A stretch of DNA of 51,996 nt from Clostridiales bacterium (GCA_022800625.1 JAAWQR010000014.1:1-51996), one strand, 5' to 3'. Positions 35,373 through 45,346 are shown, counted from the first letter of the stretch. Numbers and translations are program-made. The notes: generated from the sequence alone by a model not told the origin.

Positions 35373-36764
35373 ATGATTCGTGAATATAAAACAATTGAAG
35401 AGGTAGCAGGTCCGCTTATGCTCGTCCGCAAGGTAGACGGCGTGAAATACGACGAGCTCGGCGAGATCGAGCTGCCGAACGGAGAGCTGAGACGCTGCCG
35501 TGTGCTTGAGGTAAACGGTTCCAATGTGCTCGTTCAGCTTTTTGAATCCTCGGCAGGAATCAATCTTGCACACTCAAAGGTACGCTTTTCGGGACATGGC
35601 GTAGAGCTTCCCGTGTCGGATGATATGTTAGGGCGCGTATTCTCGGGAATGGGTACTCCTATAGATGACGGACCGAAGATTATACCCAAAGCTTCACACG
35701 ATATAAACGGCTCACCGATAAATCCTGCTGCGAGAAATTATCCGAACGAGTTTATCCAAACGGGAATTTCAACCATTGACGGACTTAATACTCTCGTGCG
35801 CGGACAAAAGCTTCCGATATTCTCAGGCTCAGGTCTGCCGCACGCAAACCTTGCCTCTCAGATCGCACGTCAGGCAACGGTGCGCGGAGACGGTGAGGAC
35901 AGCAAATTTGCAGTCGTATTTGCCGCTGTCGGAATCACTTTTGAAGAAGCCGATTTCTTTATAAACGACTTTAAGAAAACAGGTGCTATCGACAGAACAG
36001 TACTATTTATAAATCTTGCGTCCGACCCTGCGATCGAGCGAATCTCAACACCGAGAATGGCGCTGACCGCAGCGGAATATCTGGCGTTTGAGTGCAATAT
36101 GCACGTGCTCGTTATTATGACGGATATCACAAACTATGCGGAAGCTCTGCGTGAGGTATCGGCCGCAAGAAAGGAAGTTCCGGGACGCCGCGGATATCCC
36201 GGCTATCTGTACACAGACCTTGCAACCATGTATGAACGTGCAGGACGTAAAATGGGTTCTGACGGGTCTATCACAATGATTCCGATCCTCACGATGCCTG
36301 AGGATGACAAGACGCATCCTATCCCCGACCTGACGGGATATATCACTGAAGGACAGATAATCCTCTCGCGTGAAATGTACAGAAAAGGATATAATCCTCC
36401 GGTCGATGTTCTGCCGTCTCTTTCCCGTCTGAAAGACAAGGGAATCGGAGACGGAAAAACAAGAGAAGATCATTCGGGAACTATGAATCAGCTCTTTTCA
36501 AGCTATGCAAGAGGGCGCGAAGCGCGTGAGCTTATGGTAGTACTTGGAGAAGCGGCTCTTACTCCCGTTGACAGGCTTTATGCTGAATTTTCCGATGAAT
36601 TTGAGAAAAAATATATAAATCAAGGCTTTTATGAAAACCGCAGTATTGAAGAAACACTCGACATCGGCTGGGAGCTTCTTAAAATTCTTCCGAGATCTGA
36701 AATGAAGAGAATTAAACCGGCAATACTTGACAAATATTGGCCGATGGAAGAAAGTCAGTCATGA
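35373..36764 (+). CDS. ntpB: V-type ATPase non-catalytic subunit B
   Basis: This 463-residue protein alternates with subunit A in the head and holds nucleotide at the A-B interface. It lacks an intact P-loop: the position reads [19 protein letters not shown] instead of GxxxxGKT. The B signature [12 protein letters not shown] is present near 325. The start was taken at the ATG 11 bases after GAAAGG; a TTG three codons upstream is in frame but less well placed. It follows ntpA by 25 bases. Confidence 0.97.
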   Translation: MIREYKTIEEVAGPLMLVRKVDGVKYDELGEIELPNGELRRCRVLEVNGSNVLVQLFESSAGINLAHSKVRFSGHGVELPVSDDMLGRVFSGMGTPIDDGPKIIPKASHDINGSPINPAARNYPNEFIQTGISTIDGLNTLVRGQKLPIFSGSGLPHANLASQIARQATVRGDGEDSKFAVVFAAVGITFEEADFFINDFKKTGAIDRTVLFINLASDPAIERISTPRMALTAAEYLAFECNMHVLVIMTDITNYAEALREVSAARKEVPGRRGYPGYLYTDLATMYERAGRKMGSDGSITMIPILTMPEDDKTHPIPDLTGYITEGQIILSREMYRKGYNPPVDVLPSLSRLKDKGIGDGKTREDHSGTMNQLFSSYARGREARELMVVLGEAALTPVDRLYAEFSDEFEKKYINQGFYENRSIEETLDIGWELLKILPRSEMKRIKPAILDKYWPMEESQS

Positions 36765-36809
36765 GTCCCTCATCGACAGTATCAAATTTACGGAAGGGTG
36801 TGATGAAAT

Positions 36810-37469
36810 TTGGCTGAGATCAGAGTCAATCCAACCAGAATGGAGCTGAAAAAGCTAAGGGGAAAGCTTGCTACCGCAAGACGCGGTCACAAGCTTTTGA
36901 AAGATAAATGCGATGAGCTGATGAGACAGTTCCTCGATATAGTAAGAGAAGCCAAGGTTCTGCGCGAGGAGATCGCGAAAAAACTGTCGGGAATTTCCTC
37001 TGAATTCCGATTGGCCGCCGCCGAAACGGATTCTCGAATGATGACGGAAGCACTCATGCTGCCTTCCGCCGATGCTTCCGTTGAAGTTTCGGAAAAAAAT
37101 ATTATGAGCGTCATCGTCCCGTCCTTTAAAATAAAATCGATGTCGGCAAGCAATACAGGCGGAGCACCGTACGGTTACGCTTTTACAAGCGGAGAGATGG
37201 ATAAGGCAGCCGACTCGGCGGCCGCCGCCGCACATGATCTTATCCGTTTGGCGGAGCTTGAAAAATCGGCACAGCTTCTCTGCCGTGAAATCGAGCGGAC
37301 AAGACGGCGAGTCAATGCTCTTGAGTATATAATGATACCGGATTATGAAACGGCTATAAAAAATATATCGATGAAGCTTGATGAAAACGAACGCGGAAAT
37401 CTCACACGTCTCATGAAGGTCAAGGACATGATGCTTAAAGAAAAGCTGTCAAAGGAAGAGGACTTTTAA
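36810..37469 (+). CDS. ntpD: V-type ATPase subunit D (central shaft)
   Basis: The 219-residue coiled-coil shaft protein begins with the conserved RVNPTRMELKKLRGKLATARRGHKLLKDK and ends with a long antiparallel helix (RTRRRVNALEYIMIPDYETAIKNISMKLDENERGNLTRLMKVKDM). The start is a TTG, used because the conserved NPTRMEL block begins only a few codons later and GGAAGGG lies upstream. Starting at the first ATG would cut that block. This is the last gene of the V-ATPase operon. Confidence 0.95.
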   Translation: MAEIRVNPTRMELKKLRGKLATARRGHKLLKDKCDELMRQFLDIVREAKVLREEIAKKLSGISSEFRLAAAETDSRMMTEALMLPSADASVEVSEKNIMSVIVPSFKIKSMSASNTGGAPYGYAFTSGEMDKAADSAAAAAHDLIRLAELEKSAQLLCREIERTRRRVNALEYIMIPDYETAIKNISMKLDENERGNLTRLMKVKDMMLKEKLSKEEDF

Positions 37470-37503
37470 TAAGCTCTCTGTATAAATTATATAATATAAA
37501 AAG

Positions 37504-37542
37504 CTGTCTCTGTCTGCCGCACGGTAAAGAGGCAGTTTTTTC
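37504..37542 (+). terminator. Terminator of the V-ATPase operon
   Basis: CTGTCTCT (37504-37511) pairs with AGAGGCAG (37528-37535, one wobble), followed by TTTTTT. Confidence 0.8.
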
Positions 37543-37570
37543 CGTATTCAGAGAAAATTTTCCGTATTAC

Positions 37571-37599
37571 TTGAAAAAAAGCTTTATCTCATGTATAAT
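37571..37599 (+). promoter_or_regulatory. Sigma-A promoter of the acyltransferase gene
   Basis: TTGAAA (37571-37576), 17 bases, TATAAT (37594-37599). The leader is about 70 bases and ends with AGAAAGG. Confidence 0.85.
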
Positions 37600-37673
37600 A
37601 AGTAAAGTGGGTATCTGCACATATCATCGGTGCAGCACAGTATCAACCTTGCATACAGAAAGGAATAACAATT

Positions 37674-38579
37674 ATGGATTATAATGTTTATCAAGAACAC
37701 ATAAAGGTTCTGAATGAAAAAATAGGAATGCCCGAAGAATACGGTGCAAATGTTCTTGAATACTGTAAAAAAATATGCGCAGACGATGCAATGAGCAGTA
37801 AATATCTTGAAATTCAGGATAAATACTTTAACCAGCAGGAATCAGAAACTATTGAAGACATTCATTCTTTTGCAGATGAACATGGTTTTGAAAAGCATAT
37901 GCTGACGCTTACTTTCTGCGAAATGTATTCCCTTTATACTCTTGAAATTTATAAAATGCGTAATTATCCTATGGACGTGTTCTACGATTCCTTTAAAGAT
38001 CTTGTAATTTGGGGAAACGTATGCAAAAATCAGCACGGCATATTCGGAATTGCCAATTACGGCTGGGTATCCGAGCAGATCAGAGCCACAATGTTTCGGC
38101 TAGGCAGACTTCAATTCCACTATATTACATATAATGAGGAAACATATACGCACGCAGGCGTTACAGTAAAAAAAGGCGATACCGTTCTTAACATTCATAT
38201 TCCCGAAGGCGAATCCCTTACCGCAGAAAAAAGACTTGATTCATACCGCAAAGCATATAAATTCTTCGGTCAGACAGGAAATGCGGTATTTGTATGCGAT
38301 TCATGGCTTCTATACCCCGGTCACAAAGAATTCCTTGATCCTAAGTCAAACATCTTAGGATTCATGAGTGATTTTGATGTAACCTCATACAGAGACAAAA
38401 ATTCATCTGAAGGATTCGGAGATTCATGGAGAATATTCGGCTTCCTTGATTCATATGCTCCTGAAACTCTTCCGAGAAATACAGGTCTTCAGAAAGCATA
38501 CGCCAAGAGATTTGAAGAAAACGGCAAGGTAGGCGCAGGTTTCGGAATCTTCATATTTGACGGCGAGAAGCGTCTGTAA
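37674..38579 (+). CDS. Two-domain GNAT-like acyltransferase
   Basis: This 301-residue protein resembles the 'acyltransferase domain-containing' proteins of gut Clostridia, with an N-terminal NAT_N-like helical domain (about 1-125) and a GNAT-like C-terminal domain (about 130-275). Helpful segments are VLEYCKKICADD, WGNVCKNQHGIFGIANYGWVSEQIRATMFRLGRLQFH and FVCDSWLLYPGHKEFLDPKSNI. The classical acetyl-CoA loop is not visible, and substrate and activity are unknown. It is preceded by its own promoter and followed 12 bases later by a membrane phosphatase/transferase-like gene. Confidence 0.7.
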   Translation: MDYNVYQEHIKVLNEKIGMPEEYGANVLEYCKKICADDAMSSKYLEIQDKYFNQQESETIEDIHSFADEHGFEKHMLTLTFCEMYSLYTLEIYKMRNYPMDVFYDSFKDLVIWGNVCKNQHGIFGIANYGWVSEQIRATMFRLGRLQFHYITYNEETYTHAGVTVKKGDTVLNIHIPEGESLTAEKRLDSYRKAYKFFGQTGNAVFVCDSWLLYPGHKEFLDPKSNILGFMSDFDVTSYRDKNSSEGFGDSWRIFGFLDSYAPETLPRNTGLQKAYAKRFEENGKVGAGFGIFIFDGEKRL

Positions 38580-38591
38580 TAAATTTTTGAT

Positions 38592-40612
38592 ATGAAGAAG
38601 ATAACCGATAATATATCAACCGAAAGACAGACCCAGGTGACTTCACCTCGGTCTGTCATAAAACTTTTGTTATCAATAATTCCGACTGGACTTATTGAAA
38701 TCGTCACGGTTTGGGGCATGACAGACTATTCGGGAGGCGCCGCCGACACATTCTATGTCATCGCCGCCCATATTCTTGCTGTTCTGTCCCTTTTGGGTGT
38801 GATCTTTAAGCCGAAGATACCGACAGCTTTCAAGTGGATACTGCCGGCTGTGTCTCCGTTTACGGCATTTATTATGCTCGAAGGATTGACGCACAATCCG
38901 TTTAAAGACATCAATTACGACATAATTCTGCTTAATTTGGGCGTGCTTCTTATCCTTGCTGCATTTATTTTATTCCTAACGGGAAACACCGCTCCGACAG
39001 TTATAACCGTCACTTTAATACCTCTTATTTTCGGACTGGTCAGCTACTTTACCGTAGCATTTCGCGGAACTCCGCTCTTCCCCTGGGATATTGCTTCATA
39101 CGGAATTGCCGCGACAGTTCTCGGCGGCTACAGCCTGAAAATAACGCCGGCTGTAGCGTTTATAATCTCTTCTGCCGTAATTATCTGTAGGGCGGCGATC
39201 CTGTGGAATATAAGAATAAAACTTACCAAAAAATTCATCAGACCTGTCTGTGCCATAGTACTGCTGTGCGTAATGATCTTAACGGGCGGATATATTCAGA
39301 CAGACCGCGCGATTTCAGATTTCAGTCTATATCCGTACCTGTTCACGCCCGATATTCTGTATGACAGAAACGGATTCACGGTCAGCTTTCTTATGAACCT
39401 GAGATATACTACCGTTGATAAGCCTGATGGCTACAGCGTCTCCGACATCATGGAATATGCGGAAAAATATGAGTCAGGCTCTGCTTCAAACGTCAGCGTC
39501 AAACCGAACGTAATAGTCATTATGAATGAGTCCTTTGCGGACATGTCAGCTCTATGCGACTATGAAACAAGCGAGGAATGCCTGCCATTTATAAATTCGC
39601 TTGAAGAAAATACATTAAAAGGAAACCTCCATGTCTCAATAATCGGCGGAAATACGCCGAACTCTGAGTTTGAGTTTCTCACGGGAATGACGCTTGGATA
39701 TCTTCCGTCAGGCTGTATTCCGTATCAGCAGTTTATCAAAAGCGCCCGCCCTTCCCTTGCAACTCAAATGAATGAGCTCGGGTACAGAACCGTTGCCATG
39801 CACCCGTATTGGGCTGAAGGGTGGAAGAGAGAGAGACAGTTTATCCCTATCTCGGATTTGATGAAATGTATTTTCTCGACGAGAGCTTTCCGAATGCAAA
39901 GCACCTGCGCGGATACGTCTCCGACGAAGGTCTTTATGATAAAATAGAAAGCTTTTATTCTATGAAGAACAACGGCGATCCTATGTTTGTTTTCGCCGTA
40001 ACAATGCAGAATCACAGCGCATATAATAAGCTTTACGACAATTTTACGCCTGAAATTACCGTAAACGGTCTTGAAAATAATCTGTCGCTGACGACATATA
40101 TGTCGCTTGTACGTGAATCCGACCGCGCATTTGAGGGACTTGTCAATTACTTCAGTGATTATGAGGAGCCTACAGTTATCCTCATGTTCGGAGATCATCA
40201 GCCGAACAACAGCATAGCAACTCCTCTTCTTAAAGACGCAGGCATAGATTATGACGAAAGCAATCTTGAACTCTCAGAGGGAAGATATATTGTTCCCTAT
40301 ATACTTTGGAGCAATTTTGACATGGAGATGCAAGAAGATTATGATATTGACGATGTCAGCGTGAATTATCTCTCGGGAATTCTGATGGATGCGGCAGGAC
40401 TTCCGAAAAGCGCATACCAGACATTTCTTTCGGAAGTCAGAGAAGATTTTCCTGTAATTACAGGTCACAGCTTTATAGACAAAAACGGAAAAATCACTCC
40501 AATCTCAGAGTATTATAACTTCGACAAACTTGCGCTGTATGCAAAATTTCAGTATAACTATCTCTTTGACAGCGCTAAAATGCCTGAGCTTTTCTGGAAT
40601 TTAAAAAATTAG
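38592..40612 (+). pseudogene. LTA-synthase-like sulfatase-fold membrane protein, frame-split
   Basis: The first frame (to 39947) gives an N-terminal membrane part with about six spans. The extracellular domain then begins: NVIVIMNESFADMS, and GGNTPNSEFEFLTG with the likely threonine nucleophile. After HPYWAEGWKRE the frame is lost, and the rest (FDEMYF, MQNHSAYN, FGDHQPNN) continues in another frame to 40612. Removing one AG unit from the (AG)5A tract at 39826-39836 restores WKRETVYPYLGFDEMYF and a 672-residue protein of normal LtaS-like length. Such proteins transfer glycerolphosphate to lipids or glycans. There is no visible ribosome site; translation may be coupled to the gene 12 bases upstream. 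Confidence 0.85.
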
Positions 40613-40647
40613 TCATTATTAATTCAATTTAGCTACGTTTTAGGCAG

Positions 40648-40677
40648 TTGACAAACCGCTTTCGGCTGTGATATAAT
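40648..40677 (+). promoter_or_regulatory. Promoter of nrdR
   Basis: Perfect TTGACA (40648-40653), 18 bases, perfect TATAAT (40672-40677), about 35 bases before the nrdR start. Confidence 0.88.
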
Positions 40678-40718
40678 TGTTTTAAATAAAACTCTCTATT
40701 TTGAAGGGATCAAAAACA

Positions 40719-41183
40719 ATGAAGTGTCCATATTGCGGATATATCGACAGCAAGGTCATTGATTCACGTCCTGTTGAAGAAAATAACAGTATCAGACGCA
40801 GACGCGAATGTCTTGAATGTCACGAGAGATTTACAACATATGAAATAATAGATGTCTTCCAGCCTGTTGTCGTAAAAAAAGACGGTTCAAAAGAGCTTTT
40901 CGACAGAAATAAGCTCCTTTCGGGTCTCCTGAAGGCATGCGAAAAACGTCCCGTAAGCGCAGAAACTATTGCAAACGAAGTGGAATCGGAAATCCATAAC
41001 TCGCTGAAAAAAGAAATCACAACAGGAGACATCGGTGATATTGCTATGGAGAAGCTGAAAAATTCCGATGACGTGGCATACGTCCGCTTTGCGTCCGTGC
41101 ATCGCGAATTCAAAGATATTGACTCATTTATGAGGGAACTTACAAAGCTGAAAACAAACAAATCATCAGATGAGGAAATCTAA
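40719..41183 (+). CDS. nrdR: Transcriptional repressor NrdR
   Basis: This 154-residue protein starts with a zinc ribbon ([40 protein letters not shown]; cysteines 3, 6, 31, 34) and continues with an ATP-cone domain (about 47-137). NrdR represses ribonucleotide reductase operons in response to dATP/ATP. The ATG was chosen over a TTG six codons upstream. GAAGGG precedes it. It is a single gene closed by a strong terminator. Confidence 0.96.
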   Translation: MKCPYCGYIDSKVIDSRPVEENNSIRRRRECLECHERFTTYEIIDVFQPVVVKKDGSKELFDRNKLLSGLLKACEKRPVSAETIANEVESEIHNSLKKEITTGDIGDIAMEKLKNSDDVAYVRFASVHREFKDIDSFMRELTKLKTNKSSDEEI

Positions 41184-41222
41184 AAATCAGAGGACTGCCA
41201 TTTTGGCAGTCCTCTGATTTTG
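41184..41222. terminator. Bidirectional terminator between nrdR and ruvB
   Basis: A perfect 17-bp stem (41184-41200 with 41204-41220, core TCAGAGGACTGCC) has a three-base TTT loop. It is followed by a T-run on the plus strand and preceded by AAAA, so it also works for minus-strand transcripts. Confidence 0.92.
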
Positions 41223-41223
41223 T

Positions 41224-42306
41224 TTATGAATCTTCCTGCGCATCAATTTCAAGCTGTGAGCCGCGCTCATATGACCTCTCCTCAGCATTCGCTTTATACG
41301 GAATACCGAGATGCTCATACGCTGCGCATGTCGCACATCTTCCGCGCGGTGTGCGGCTGAGAAATCCTATCTGCATAAGATACGGCTCATACACATCCTC
41401 TATCGTTACCGATTCTTCACCTACCGTCGCCGACAGGGTTTCAAGTCCCACAGGACCTCCGCCGTAAAAATCAATTATTGTTTTCAGCATTCGCCGGTCG
41501 GTATTATCAAGTCCGAGTTCATCGATTTCAAGTGTATCCAGCGCCATTCTGGCGATATCGCAAGTAATTCTTCCGTCACCCTTGACCTGCGCAAAATCAC
41601 GCACACGCTTCAAAAGTCTGTTTGCTATACGCGGTGTTCCTCTTGATCTCGATGCTATCTCAAGCGCTCCGTCCTCTGAGATCGGCACGTCAAGAATACC
41701 CGCGCTTCGCTTTACTATCGTTGACAGTTCCTCGGGAGTATAAAGCTCAAGCCTCAGCAAAACCCCGAAACGGTCTCTCAGCGGAGTTGTAAGCTGACCT
41801 GCTCTCGTCGTTGCCCCAATCAGAGTAAATTTCGGAAGCGGAAGCCTGATGCTTCGTGCGGCAGGTCCTTTTCCGATAATTATATCAAGCTCAAAATCTT
41901 CCATCGCAGGATAGAGTATTTCTTCAACGGTGCGTGACAGCCGGTGTATCTCGTCAATGAAAAGTACATCTCCCTCTCCGAGATTAGACAGAAGCGCGGC
42001 AAGATCGCCTTGCTTCTCAATCGCAGGTCCTGACGTCACTCTGAGATTCACCCCCAACTCCGATGCGATGATTCCCGACAGCGTAGTTTTTCCGAGTCCC
42101 GGAGGACCGTACAGCAAAACATGGTCAAGACAGTCTCCCCTGAGCTTTGCAGCGTCTATATATACTTTTAATATTTCTTTCGCTTTTTCCTGACCTATAT
42201 ACTCATCAAGAGTGTGAGGTCTGAGTCCCGGTTCGCTCTCCCTATCCTCCCCCGTATATTCGGAGGACAGAATGCGGTCCTCAAAATCAAATTCATTTGT
42301 ATCCAT
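41224..42306 (-). CDS. ruvB: Holliday junction branch migration helicase RuvB
   Basis: This 360-residue AAA+ motor has Walker [10 protein letters not shown], Walker [11 protein letters not shown], sensor [10 protein letters not shown] and the arginine-finger region [10 protein letters not shown]. The C-terminal winged helix ends in [16 protein letters not shown]. It drives branch migration with RuvA. The N-terminal 25 residues are acidic. The start is the ATG at MDTNEFDF with GGGGAG upstream; one codon earlier a TTG is possible. ruvA is not adjacent. About 35 residues after RTPRGR form a tail longer than usual, with two cysteines (CATC). Confidence 0.96.
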   Translation of the reverse strand: MDTNEFDFEDRILSSEYTGEDRESEPGLRPHTLDEYIGQEKAKEILKVYIDAAKLRGDCLDHVLLYGPPGLGKTTLSGIIASELGVNLRVTSGPAIEKQGDLAALLSNLGEGDVLFIDEIHRLSRTVEEILYPAMEDFELDIIIGKGPAARSIRLPLPKFTLIGATTRAGQLTTPLRDRFGVLLRLELYTPEELSTIVKRSAGILDVPISEDGALEIASRSRGTPRIANRLLKRVRDFAQVKGDGRITCDIARMALDTLEIDELGLDNTDRRMLKTIIDFYGGGPVGLETLSATVGEESVTIEDVYEPYLMQIGFLSRTPRGRCATCAAYEHLGIPYKANAEERSYERGSQLEIDAQEDS

Positions 42307-42377
42307 CAAGCAATACTCTCCCCAAGACTATTTATCAGCGTCCGTCGTTTATGTTTGTTTTAATGCTTTATGAGATA

Positions 42378-43628
42378 TCACAAAGTAATATGGATCGGCA
42401 GTCCCTTATTATATTTTATATCACACTCCCCTGCTATAAGAGGCAGTATATAGTCAATACATTCATCTGTTACATAGTTTCCGCTCTCATTTATATAGCT
42501 GTCGGGCACGCATCTGACAGCATTTGCAATCGAAGCAATAGGCAACGGCGAAAGCTTTATCGAATATTCAGTTTTCTCTTCGCGCAGTGCACAAACCATA
42601 ACGCCGCTCTCACCCTGCAGAGCAAAGCTGACACCGCCGCGACCTATTTCTGCCGACTCCTCAAGATCCGTCCGCGAAGTAATATGAGACGCGCATCTCT
42701 GGCATATATTAAGCTCAACTGAGCGCACCTTGCAGCCGATCTTCTCCTTGACGGCGTTTTCCAAAGCTTTTCCCGTTCCTGCAAGATACTTATGACCAAA
42801 CACATCGGTAACTCCGCTCTGAGATCCCTCTCCGACATATTTTCCGTCAGCGAATCGGACTCCCTCAGAAACCGCGACAACGACCGCGTGCTTTTTTTCA
42901 AGCGCGCCCTTCACATCGCAAATAAAACGATCCATATTAAAAACGCGTTCAGGCAGATAGATAAAGTCGCACGGCGTGTTCGCAATGCGCCCCGGAATAG
43001 CGGCGGCAGCCGTAAGCCAACCTGCGTCCCGTCCCATAATTTCGACAATGGTCACCGCAGGAACTGCATACACAGAGCAGTCTCTGATGATCTCCTGCAC
43101 TGTTGCAGCTATATACTTAGCTGCTGAGCCGAATCCGGGAGTATGATCCGTTCCCGTGAGATCGTTATCAATCGTTTTCGGGATACCGACACAGCGCATC
43201 TCATAGTCGGAATATTTAAGATATTCCGTGAGCTTGGCAACTGTGTCCATCGAATCATTGCCGCCGATATAGAAAAAATATCTGATATCATATTTTTTAA
43301 ATATGGAAATCAAGTTAAGATAAAATTCGGAATCGTCCGCCGGATTCGGCAGCTTTTTTCTGCAAGAGCCGAGAGCAGCCGCCGGTGTCTGGGCTAGCAG
43401 CGAGAGCTTATCACAATCAATTCCCTCTCCGTCAGGTGAAGCAAAAATCTCAGAAAGATTTATAATGTTTTCTTCAAGCAACCCTACAACTCCGTGTCTC
43501 ATTCCGTAAAGAGCACCAATCGCGCCATCTGAATTTATTGCACCTTCAATAACACCGGCAAGTGTAGCGTTGATTGCCGCAGTCGGTCCTCCCGACTGAC
43601 CTACTATAGCGTTACCGCGTAAGATCCC
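42378..43628 (-). CDS. pfp: PPi-type 6-phosphofructokinase
   Basis: This protein of 416 residues belongs to the PFK family. The phosphoryl-donor motif reads GGNDS and the second determinant is GIPKTIDND with lysine. This combination marks the pyrophosphate-dependent type rather than the ATP type (GGDGS with glycine). MGRDAGW, GFGSAAKY and PERVF complete the sugar-binding side. It catalyses the reversible phosphorylation of fructose-6-phosphate in glycolysis. The start MGILRGN was chosen because GGAG lies five bases upstream. Confidence 0.9.
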   Translation of the reverse strand, partial: GILRGNAIVGQSGGPTAAINATLAGVIEGAINSDGAIGALYGMRHGVVGLLEENIINLSEIFASPDGEGIDCDKLSLLAQTPAAALGSCRKKLPNPADDSEFYLNLISIFKKYDIRYFFYIGGNDSMDTVAKLTEYLKYSDYEMRCVGIPKTIDNDLTGTDHTPGFGSAAKYIAATVQEIIRDCSVYAVPAVTIVEIMGRDAGWLTAAAAIPGRIANTPCDFIYLPERVFNMDRFICDVKGALEKKHAVVVAVSEGVRFADGKYVGEGSQSGVTDVFGHKYLAGTGKALENAVKEKIGCKVRSVELNICQRCASHITSRTDLEESAEIGRGGVSFALQGESGVMVCALREEKTEYSIKLSPLPIASIANAVRCVPDSYINESGNYVTDECIDYILPLIAGECDIKYNKGLPIHITL

Positions 43629-43726
43629 CATACAAACTCCAACTTTTATCAATCAATTTTTATTTATAATACTCCGCTCTCAGCCGCAATAGCATGCAGA
43701 ATGCAGAACAAATTATCTCTGCAATA

Positions 43727-43756
43727 ATGATAACATAAAAGAGGGGATTCTGTCAA
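43727..43756 (-). promoter_or_regulatory. Promoter of the phosphofructokinase gene
   Basis: On the minus strand, perfect TTGACA (43751-43756), 18 bases, TATCAT (43727-43732). The leader is about 90 bases. Confidence 0.75.
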
Positions 43757-43838
43757 TGGAAAGCGAAAAAGTAATACTGTTCTATTTCCTTCATCGACAG
43801 ATATTTATAATTATAATCAAAAAAGTTGTATTTTTGTA

Positions 43839-43867
43839 TTGACAAATAACTCAATTTATGGTATACT
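43839..43867 (+). promoter_or_regulatory. Promoter of tRNA-Pro
   Basis: Perfect TTGACA (43839-43844), 17 bases, TATACT (43862-43867) with TGG before the -10. It starts about 14 bases before the mature tRNA. Confidence 0.9.
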
Positions 43868-43887
43868 TTCAAAGTACGAATTAGTAA

Positions 43888-43960
43888 CTGGGTGTGGCGC
43901 AGTTGGTAGCGCGCTACCTTGGGGTGGTAGAGGCCGCTGGTTCAAGTCCAGTCACTCAGA
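43888..43960 (+). tRNA. tRNA-Pro(GGG)
   Basis: The sequence folds into a full cloverleaf: acceptor CTGGGTG/CACTCAG (one G-U), D-stem GCGC/GCGC with loop AGTTGGTA, anticodon stem CTACC/GGTAG with loop TTGGGGT, and T-arm GCTGG-TTCAAGT-CCAGT. The anticodon is GGG, so it carries proline to CCC and CCU codons. The C1-G72 pair fits bacterial tRNA-Pro. The discriminator base is A and CCA is not encoded. Confidence 0.95.
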
Positions 43961-43972
43961 AATATGGAAGAA

Positions 43973-44014
43973 GCGCTGTCCTGCAAGGATTTTGCAGAAC
44001 AGCGCCTTTTCTTT
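43973..44014 (+). terminator. Terminator of tRNA-Pro
   Basis: GCGCTGT-C-CTGCAA pairs with TTGCAG-A-ACAGCGC (43973-44005, one mismatch), followed by CTTTTCTTTTT. Confidence 0.9.
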
Positions 44015-44102
44015 TTCTCAAGAGGAGAATAAAATACATTCCTACAGAAGATAAGTTTATACTCATGAAATGTATCATACAAGCATCTTCATATAATATT
44101 GA

Positions 44103-45065
44103 CTATCTTTTTAACAATTCATATGATAATTTGTCAGCATTACCATACAGCCAATTCAACATGTTATTTATCAGTTTTGAAATTGATTGATAGCTTAGTG
44201 GTATTTCCTCTGACGGCAGATAATTGCAAATAGTATGCCAGAAATAGAATAAATACGGCATTGCTCCAATATCGTAGGTTGTTAGCGGCGAAAATCTTTT
44301 GTAATTACGGATATACTCAGTTAGTTCATCTGCGTTGATTTTTCCGCTCCTACATTCCGGTGCTGCAAACACATATGATGTAATAATCTCAAGAGAGACA
44401 GGCATACCGCACGCAGATGCCCAGTCAATAATCGTAATATTTCTATCGTTCAAGATCGTCTGTCCTATGTGATAATCTCCATGAGAATTTGCATATGTCA
44501 GTTTAGCGGTATCAATTGAAAACATACTGATTTTCGCAAGGTGTTTTATCTGAGCTTTCCATTTCCTCAGTACATCAATGTTATTTTTTTCTCGTTGCTC
44601 TTGAAGTTTTGTTTCTAAAAACAGTTTTTTCATTTCTGCCGTATCCGGTCTAAAAAAACATTCTCCAAATTGATTTGGCAATTGTTTGAACCCCCGTAGC
44701 AACACATGCAACCGTCCCAACAATTCAGCTGACTTTTTCATAAGCCAATCCGGAGCAGTATTAATCTCCGGCGTCGTTCCACTTATAAATTCCTGAATAT
44801 TAAGATATTTTTGGTCAACGGTGACACCCAAATTGCCGTTTTTTGTTTTCAAAAGGCGCGCAACAGGAAATCCCTTGTTGTACAAAAACTCGGTGATTTC
44901 ATACTCATTTTTAATATTTTCATCATATGAAGGTCGTACTTTACAGAAAAAATCATTTTCTTTAGTTTCAACGCGATAAATGCACGTACCAAAGTGGCAA
45001 TCAATCAAATCAATACTTTTTACTTGAACATCATAATTTTGTTCTATAATTTGCTTATAATCCAT
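44103..45065 (-). CDS. Aminoglycoside phosphotransferase-fold (APH/CotS-like) kinase
   Basis: This 320-residue protein has a kinase-like fold. The ATP-anchoring lysine is K42 (FFCKVRP), the catalytic loop is HGDYHIGQ (D197) and the metal-binding aspartate is in IIDWA (D214). The catalytic-loop asparagine of APH enzymes is replaced by glutamine (HGDxHxxQ). The substrate is unknown: CotS-like spore proteins, choline or homoserine kinases and antibiotic kinases share this fold, so drug resistance should not be assumed. It is a single gene with GGAG before the ATG. It lies between the tRNA-Pro and the degraded tRNA and seems AT-rich. Confidence 0.85.
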   Translation of the reverse strand: MDYKQIIEQNYDVQVKSIDLIDCHFGTCIYRVETKENDFFCKVRPSYDENIKNEYEITEFLYNKGFPVARLLKTKNGNLGVTVDQKYLNIQEFISGTTPEINTAPDWLMKKSAELLGRLHVLLRGFKQLPNQFGECFFRPDTAEMKKLFLETKLQEQREKNNIDVLRKWKAQIKHLAKISMFSIDTAKLTYANSHGDYHIGQTILNDRNITIIDWASACGMPVSLEIITSYVFAAPECRSGKINADELTEYIRNYKRFSPLTTYDIGAMPYLFYFWHTICNYLPSEEIPLSYQSISKLINNMLNWLYGNADKLSYELLKR

Positions 45066-45176
45066 TTTACAACTCCTTTGACGTTTTCGGACAAAATGGA
45101 TTATTTTGCCCGATTTAAAATGTTGAATCTCTATAAACTAAGCTTTTCATCTAATACCACTCCTTTTTATGTAAAT

Positions 45177-45206
45177 AAAACCCCTTATCTAACAATAAGG
45201 GGTTTT
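45177..45206. terminator. Perfect bidirectional terminator
   Basis: AAAACCCCTTAT (45177-45188) pairs exactly with ATAAGGGGTTTT (45195-45206). On the minus strand it follows the tRNA-like remnant, as expected for a former tRNA unit. Confidence 0.9.
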
Positions 45207-45216
45207 ATGGTTAATT

Positions 45217-45335
45217 GCGGGGAGGGGACTTGAACCTCCTGACCTCCGGGTTATGAGCGCAAACTCCCAAATTTTACCAACTAAATTCTGATTAAATCTA
45301 TTGCACTATATTGAAACATGAGCAAGTCTCCCCGC
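45217..45335 (-). pseudogene. Degraded tRNA-Met(CAT), possible attachment-site scar
   Basis: Read on the minus strand, 45257-45217 holds a near-complete tRNA 3' half. It has the anticodon loop CTCATAA, the 3' anticodon strand CCCGG, variable AGGTC, a T-loop TTCAAGT and the acceptor end TCCCCGC. The T-stem has an extra base (AGGAGG for AGGGG). The 5' anticodon strand (TTGCG) no longer pairs. A D-loop-like AGTTGGTA is present further 5', but the matching GCGGGGA is about 40 bases too far away. A functional tRNA is unlikely. Integrases often use tRNA 3' halves, so this may be an att remnant at the left end of the accessory region. Confidence 0.65.
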
Positions 45336-45346
45336 TCATGTTTTTT
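45317..45346 (+). terminator. Plus-strand hairpin with T-run
   Basis: CATGAGC pairs with GCTCATG around AAGTCTCCCC, extended by an A-T pair and followed by TTTTTT. It overlaps the distal end of the tRNA remnant. It is a plus-strand terminator, but no plus-strand gene lies directly upstream. Confidence 0.6.

Noticed and set aside
43754..43840. 28-codon ORF (MESEKVIL...) after AGAGGGG
   Set aside because: It overlaps the minus-strand phosphofructokinase promoter, lacks its own promoter and runs into the tRNA promoter.
44103..45065. Aminoglycoside resistance gene
   Set aside because: Only the kinase fold is visible; the HGDxHxxQ loop and lack of specific similarity do not support drug resistance.
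45217..45335. Functional tRNA-Met
   Set aside because: The acceptor halves are too far apart, the anticodon stem does not pair and the T-stem has an extra base.
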